From: Verrucomicrobiota bacterium
GTDB lineage: Bacteria; Verrucomicrobiota; Kiritimatiellia; CAIQIC01; Lenti-01
DNA length: 5,426 bases
Reading direction: 5' to 3'
Assembly (NCBI GenBank): GCA_022709625.1
Contig: JAKLIL010000145.1
Span: 1 to 5,426 of the forward strand
Position numbers and translations under genes: made by a program
Part shown: positions 3,009 through 5,426 of the stretch, piece after piece
Layout: the number at the start of each line of letters is the position of its first letter
Numbering within the stretch: the first letter of the stretch is position 1
Notes under the pieces: generated by a model
What the model was told of the DNA's origin: nothing
Databases searched by the model: none
The model's input: only the letters and a program-made list of their open reading frames with translations

Positions 3009-5426
3009 ATGAACATGAGGCAATGGCATGGCTGGGGAATCGCAGGATTGGTGGGGCTGGCTCTTGCCACGGGAACGAGGGGAGGGACGGTTCCCTTGCA
3101 AATTGTCTTCGATCCGCCTGCGACGGATGTAACCGTATCATGTCGCGACATCCCGCCCCCGCCGTCGGCCAAAGCCAGTGGCGGCTGCCAGGTGCCGGCG
3201 TTGGCCAAGGATCTGGTTTTGTACTATCCGTTCGATCGAAACCTGGGGGGGGGTGTGCAGGACGCCAGCGGGAATGGCCGCACGGGCCAGGTACAGGGCG
3301 CGACATGGGTGCCCTATGGCCCGCGCGGCGGCGCCTTCCGGTTCGACAACAACACCCAGTGCATCGTGGCCCCGGATGCCGAATTGCCCAGCGGCGACGC
3401 GCCCCGGACCATGGCCATGTGGATCAAGCTGGATACGCTCTATCCGGAGGAGGTCACGGGGCTGTTGAGCTACGGAACGCCCATGTGGAACCAGATGTGC
3501 GGGTTGGGCGTAGATTGGCGGAACGACCGGAACCAGTTCTACTTCACCCAGCACGGCGGCGTGGCGCTGACCGCCTGGAAACTGATCCGACCGGGAAGTT
3601 GGCACCATTTGGCCTACGTCTATGAAGGCGCGGGTCGGCACTGCCTATACATCGACGGCTGGCCGAGCGACGGCGAGAACGAACTGCACGGACCGCTCGA
3701 CACCGTGCTCTCCGGCCGGCTTTTGCTGGGCGGGCATCCCGGTTCGGTAGGGCCCGACGGCGGCTATCTGGACGAAGTCATGATTTTCAGCCGGGCGCTT
3801 TCGCCGGCGGAAGTGGCCGCGCTTCAGCGCGGCGCGGTGCCCTGCGAAATCCAAGAAACGGCCGAAGGCGACTGCCCCCGCGTGATTACGCGCGTGTGGG
3901 TGCCCCGGTCGAAGTTCGAGATCGGTCCCGGCGGGCGGGAAATCCCCGTGAAGATGGTGGAAACGTCTGCCGGCGAATGTCCGCGCATCATCACCCGCGT
4001 CTGGACCGCGACGGACCCGTGCGGCGCCACGGCCAGCGCTACCCAGACGATCACCGTGGTGGATGCGGAGCCGCCGGTGCTCGTCGGCGTGCCCGGCGAC
4101 ATCACGGTGGAATGCGGCGCGGTGCCGCCTCCGGCCCGGGTATTCGCCTTGGACGCAGGGAATTGCGGTTTCCCGCCGATCCATCCATGGCCGGGAGACA
4201 TGCCCCACCGCATGTCCGCGGCGCCAGACCGCGTCGAAGCGGACGACGCGCTGGCGGGCTGGCTGCGAAACGATTTGGTCCTGCATTATACCTTCGAGAC
4301 CGTCAAGGATGGCGTGGTTGCGGATGCAAGCGGCCAGGGCAACGACGGCCGATTGGTTGCGGCGGAATTGGGGCCGGGCGTACAGGGCCAGGGGGTGCGG
4401 CTGGACGGCGCCACCGCCTATGTTCGCGCACCGTCCAGCGAATCGCTGATGCCGGAAGCGGTCACGCTGGCGGCCTGGATCAAGTTGGACGTCCCGCCGG
4501 TCGACGTGGCGCCGGTGATCTTCAAGCGGAACTTGGGGTACAACGACAACGAAGCGTATTCCCTGCAAGTGACTCCGGGCTGCGTTGTACGTTTGGCGCT
4601 GGGGAACGGGAGCTGGCAGCGGCTGTTGGATTCCGACCGGCCCCTGGAGTTAGGGAAGTGGCACCATGTCGCCGCCACTTTTGCCCAGCCCGTCATGAAC
4701 GTGTACGTGGATGGCATGCTCGCCGCGACAGGAGCGTACGACCTGCCGTTGCAGCACGACCTCGGAGCCGACCTGTTCATCGGTTCCCGCGACCATGCCA
4801 GCCATCCCTTGGGACCATTTGCCGCCTGCCAATTGGACGAGGTGCGCATCTACCGGCGCGCGCTGTCGGCGGCGGGAATAGGCGCGCTGGTGCGCCGCCC
4901 CCTCGCCGTGACCATGACCGAAACCTCCACCGGCGATTGCCCCGGAACCATTACCCGCGTCTGGACGGCCTCGGACCGGTGCGGCAACATCGCCAGCGCC
5001 ACGCAGACGATCGCCATGGCGGGTCCCGTTCCCGCGGGCGACTGGTACGTCGCAACGGATGGCGACGACTCGGCGGCCGGCACCTCATGGGCCACGGCCA
5101 AGCGGACGATCCAGGCGGCGGTCGATCTCGCGGCGGAGGGAGATACGGTGTGGGTGAGCAACGGGGTCTACGAAACCGGAACGCGGGTAACGCCGGGGCA
5201 TCTGTTGCTGAATCGGGTGGTCATCGCCAACGACATCACGGTGCGCAGCGTGAACGGGCCGGAGGCGACGATCATCCGCGGACAAGGCCCGCGAGGATCG
5301 AACGCGGTCCGGTGCGTTTTCATGGCGGCCGGCCGACTGGTCGGCTTTACGTTGGCCAACGGGCATACGCGCCTGGAGGGCGAAACGAGCCACTACGACG
5401 AAAACGGGGGCGGCTTGAGCGTGGAT
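3009..5426 (+). CDS. Large exported LamG / HYR-like / beta-helix surface protein (partial, C-terminus beyond window)
   Basis: The frame is open for 806 codons from the ATG to the right edge with no stop. Residues 1 to about 26 form a probable signal peptide (MNMRQWHGWG, then the hydrophobic IAGLVGLALA); the cleavage site is uncertain. Residues 36-60 hold a half HYR-like repeat (VTVSCRDIPPPP...GGC). LamG domain 1 spans about 66-278 (YYPFD, DASGNGRTG, MAMWIKLD, SWHHLAYVY, YLDEVMIFSRAL). HYR-like segments follow at 283-297 and 318-386 (ITRVWTATDPCG, ASATQTITVVD, ITVECGAVPPPA). LamG 2 spans about 422-629 (YTFE, DASGQGNDG, LAAWIKLD, KWHHVAATF, LDEVRIYRRAL). Another HYR-like half covers 631-670. 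From about 678, WYVATDGDDSAAGTSWATAK and DTVWVSNGVYETGT start a right-handed beta-helix of the DUF1565/choice-of-anchor-Q style. The domains suggest glycan or protein binding at or outside the cell surface. No catalytic motif is recognised. The anchoring signal, if any, is beyond the window. Confidence 0.9.
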   Translation, partial: MNMRQWHGWGIAGLVGLALATGTRGGTVPLQIVFDPPATDVTVSCRDIPPPPSAKASGGCQVPALAKDLVLYYPFDRNLGGGVQDASGNGRTGQVQGATWVPYGPRGGAFRFDNNTQCIVAPDAELPSGDAPRTMAMWIKLDTLYPEEVTGLLSYGTPMWNQMCGLGVDWRNDRNQFYFTQHGGVALTAWKLIRPGSWHHLAYVYEGAGRHCLYIDGWPSDGENELHGPLDTVLSGRLLLGGHPGSVGPDGGYLDEVMIFSRALSPAEVAALQRGAVPCEIQETAEGDCPRVITRVWVPRSKFEIGPGGREIPVKMVETSAGECPRIITRVWTATDPCGATASATQTITVVDAEPPVLVGVPGDITVECGAVPPPARVFALDAGNCGFPPIHPWPGDMPHRMSAAPDRVEADDALAGWLRNDLVLHYTFETVKDGVVADASGQGNDGRLVAAELGPGVQGQGVRLDGATAYVRAPSSESLMPEAVTLAAWIKLDVPPVDVAPVIFKRNLGYNDNEAYSLQVTPGCVVRLALGNGSWQRLLDSDRPLELGKWHHVAATFAQPVMNVYVDGMLAATGAYDLPLQHDLGADLFIGSRDHASHPLGPFAACQLDEVRIYRRALSAAGIGALVRRPLAVTMTETSTGDCPGTITRVWTASDRCGNIASATQTIAMAGPVPAGDWYVATDGDDSAAGTSWATAKRTIQAAVDLAAEGDTVWVSNGVYETGTRVTPGHLLLNRVVIANDITVRSVNGPEATIIRGQGPRGSNAVRCVFMAAGRLVGFTLANGHTRLEGETSHYDENGGGLSVD
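3114..3188 (+). repeat. HYR-like repeat, first half (copy 1)
   Basis: Residues 36-60, PATDVTVSCRDIPPPP then SAKASGGC, align with residues 361-386 (DITVECGAVPPPA then RVFALDAGNC). This is the opening half of the HYR-like Ig module found in secreted bacterial proteins. It ends just where LamG 1 begins. Confidence 0.65.
3245..3253 (+). repeat. Poly-G tract (G9) inside the coding sequence
   Basis: Nine consecutive G residues span the last base of codon Leu79 and codons Gly80-Gly82 in the N-terminal part of LamG 1. With nine Gs the frame continues into the whole LamG domain. With eight, translation would stop at TGA 3466-3468. With ten, it would stop at TGA 3623-3625. Such tracts are prone to slipped-strand mispairing. 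Confidence 0.85.
3855..3899 (+). repeat. HYR-like second half, truncated copy
   Basis: Residues 283-297, ETAEGDCPRVITRVW, match the start of the complete copy at 318-332 (ETSAGECPRIITRVW). The usual continuation (TATDxCGxxASATQTI) is missing and is replaced by about 20 unrelated residues (298-317). Confidence 0.7.
3960..4166 (+). repeat. HYR-like second half plus next first half (copy 2)
   Basis: Residues 318-352 carry ETSAGECPRIITRVW, TATDPCG and ASATQTITVVD, followed by EPPVLVGVP and the next repeat opening DITVECGAVPPPA...AGNC (to 386). This is the standard junction between successive HYR-like modules. LamG 2 begins after Cys386. Confidence 0.75.
4920..5012 (+). repeat. HYR-like second half (copy 3)
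   Basis: Residues 638-668, ETSTGDCPGTITRVW, TASDRCGN and IASATQTI, are highly similar to residues 318-348. It follows LamG 2 directly and closes the module opened before that domain. Conserved Cys644 and Cys658 match Cys324 and Cys338. Confidence 0.75.

Noticed and set aside
2818..3012. Small open frame (64 codons) across the intergenic region on the plus strand
   Set aside because: It starts at a TTG with no ribosome binding site and runs through the promoter, palindromes and Shine-Dalgarno sequence of the downstream gene.
3002..3625. Open frame of 207 codons beginning with GTG inside the ribosome binding site of the LamG gene
   Set aside because: All LamG and HYR motifs lie in the frame starting at 3009. 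This frame has no domain and its GTG has no ribosome binding site. It matters only as the frame entered if the poly-G tract gained one base.
3645..4568. Open frame of about 307 codons on the minus strand, opposite the LamG/HYR gene
   Set aside because: Arg/His-rich with no known motif and no ribosome binding site seen. The plus strand here encodes convincing LamG and HYR-like motifs.

Overview
The window is G+C-rich bacterial DNA (above 60% by eye) with two divergent gene blocks. Four genes lie on the minus strand (positions 1-2802). One long gene lies on the plus strand (3009 to the right edge) and runs out of the window still open. A 206-bp divergent intergenic region separates the blocks. 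The protein families suggest a member of the PVC group, most likely Kiritimatiellota or Verrucomicrobiota. The hints are a small pseudopilin ending in a CPAAGTY...PTCSVPGH pattern, a secreted caspase-like protein with PPC domains, and a large secreted protein combining LamG domains, HYR-like Ig repeats and a right-handed beta-helix. This assignment is inference from protein style; no rRNA or other marker is present.

Minus strand, in transcription order: (i) a 607-aa exported caspase-family (C14-like) protein with a visible His/Cys dyad, an EF-hand-like loop and two PPC-type beta domains; (ii) after 84 bp, a 129-aa hot-dog-fold acyl-CoA thioesterase; (iii) overlapping it by ATGA, a 107-aa type IV pilin-like/pseudopilin protein; (iv) 17 bp further on, the first 55 codons of pyrH (UMP kinase), cut by the left edge. 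Genes ii-iv look like one operon. The caspase gene may be read into them, since I see no convincing terminator in the 84-bp gap.

Plus strand: after a good sigma70-like promoter (TTGCCA, 18 bp, TATACT) and a strong GGAGGT ribosome binding site, a continuous reading frame of at least 806 codons encodes an exported surface or extracellular protein. It has two LamG (concanavalin A-like) domains. Each appears to be inserted at the same point inside an HYR-like Ig repeat, and the start of a beta-helix domain follows. A run of nine G residues sits in the coding sequence at codons 79-82, and loss or gain of one G would truncate the protein.

The most interesting points are the nested LamG-in-HYR architecture, the poly-G tract as a possible phase-variation switch, the two abutting palindromes over the promoter, and the divergent pairing of a secreted caspase-like enzyme with a large adhesin-like protein. 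No CRISPR array, mobile element, tRNA or rRNA was seen.
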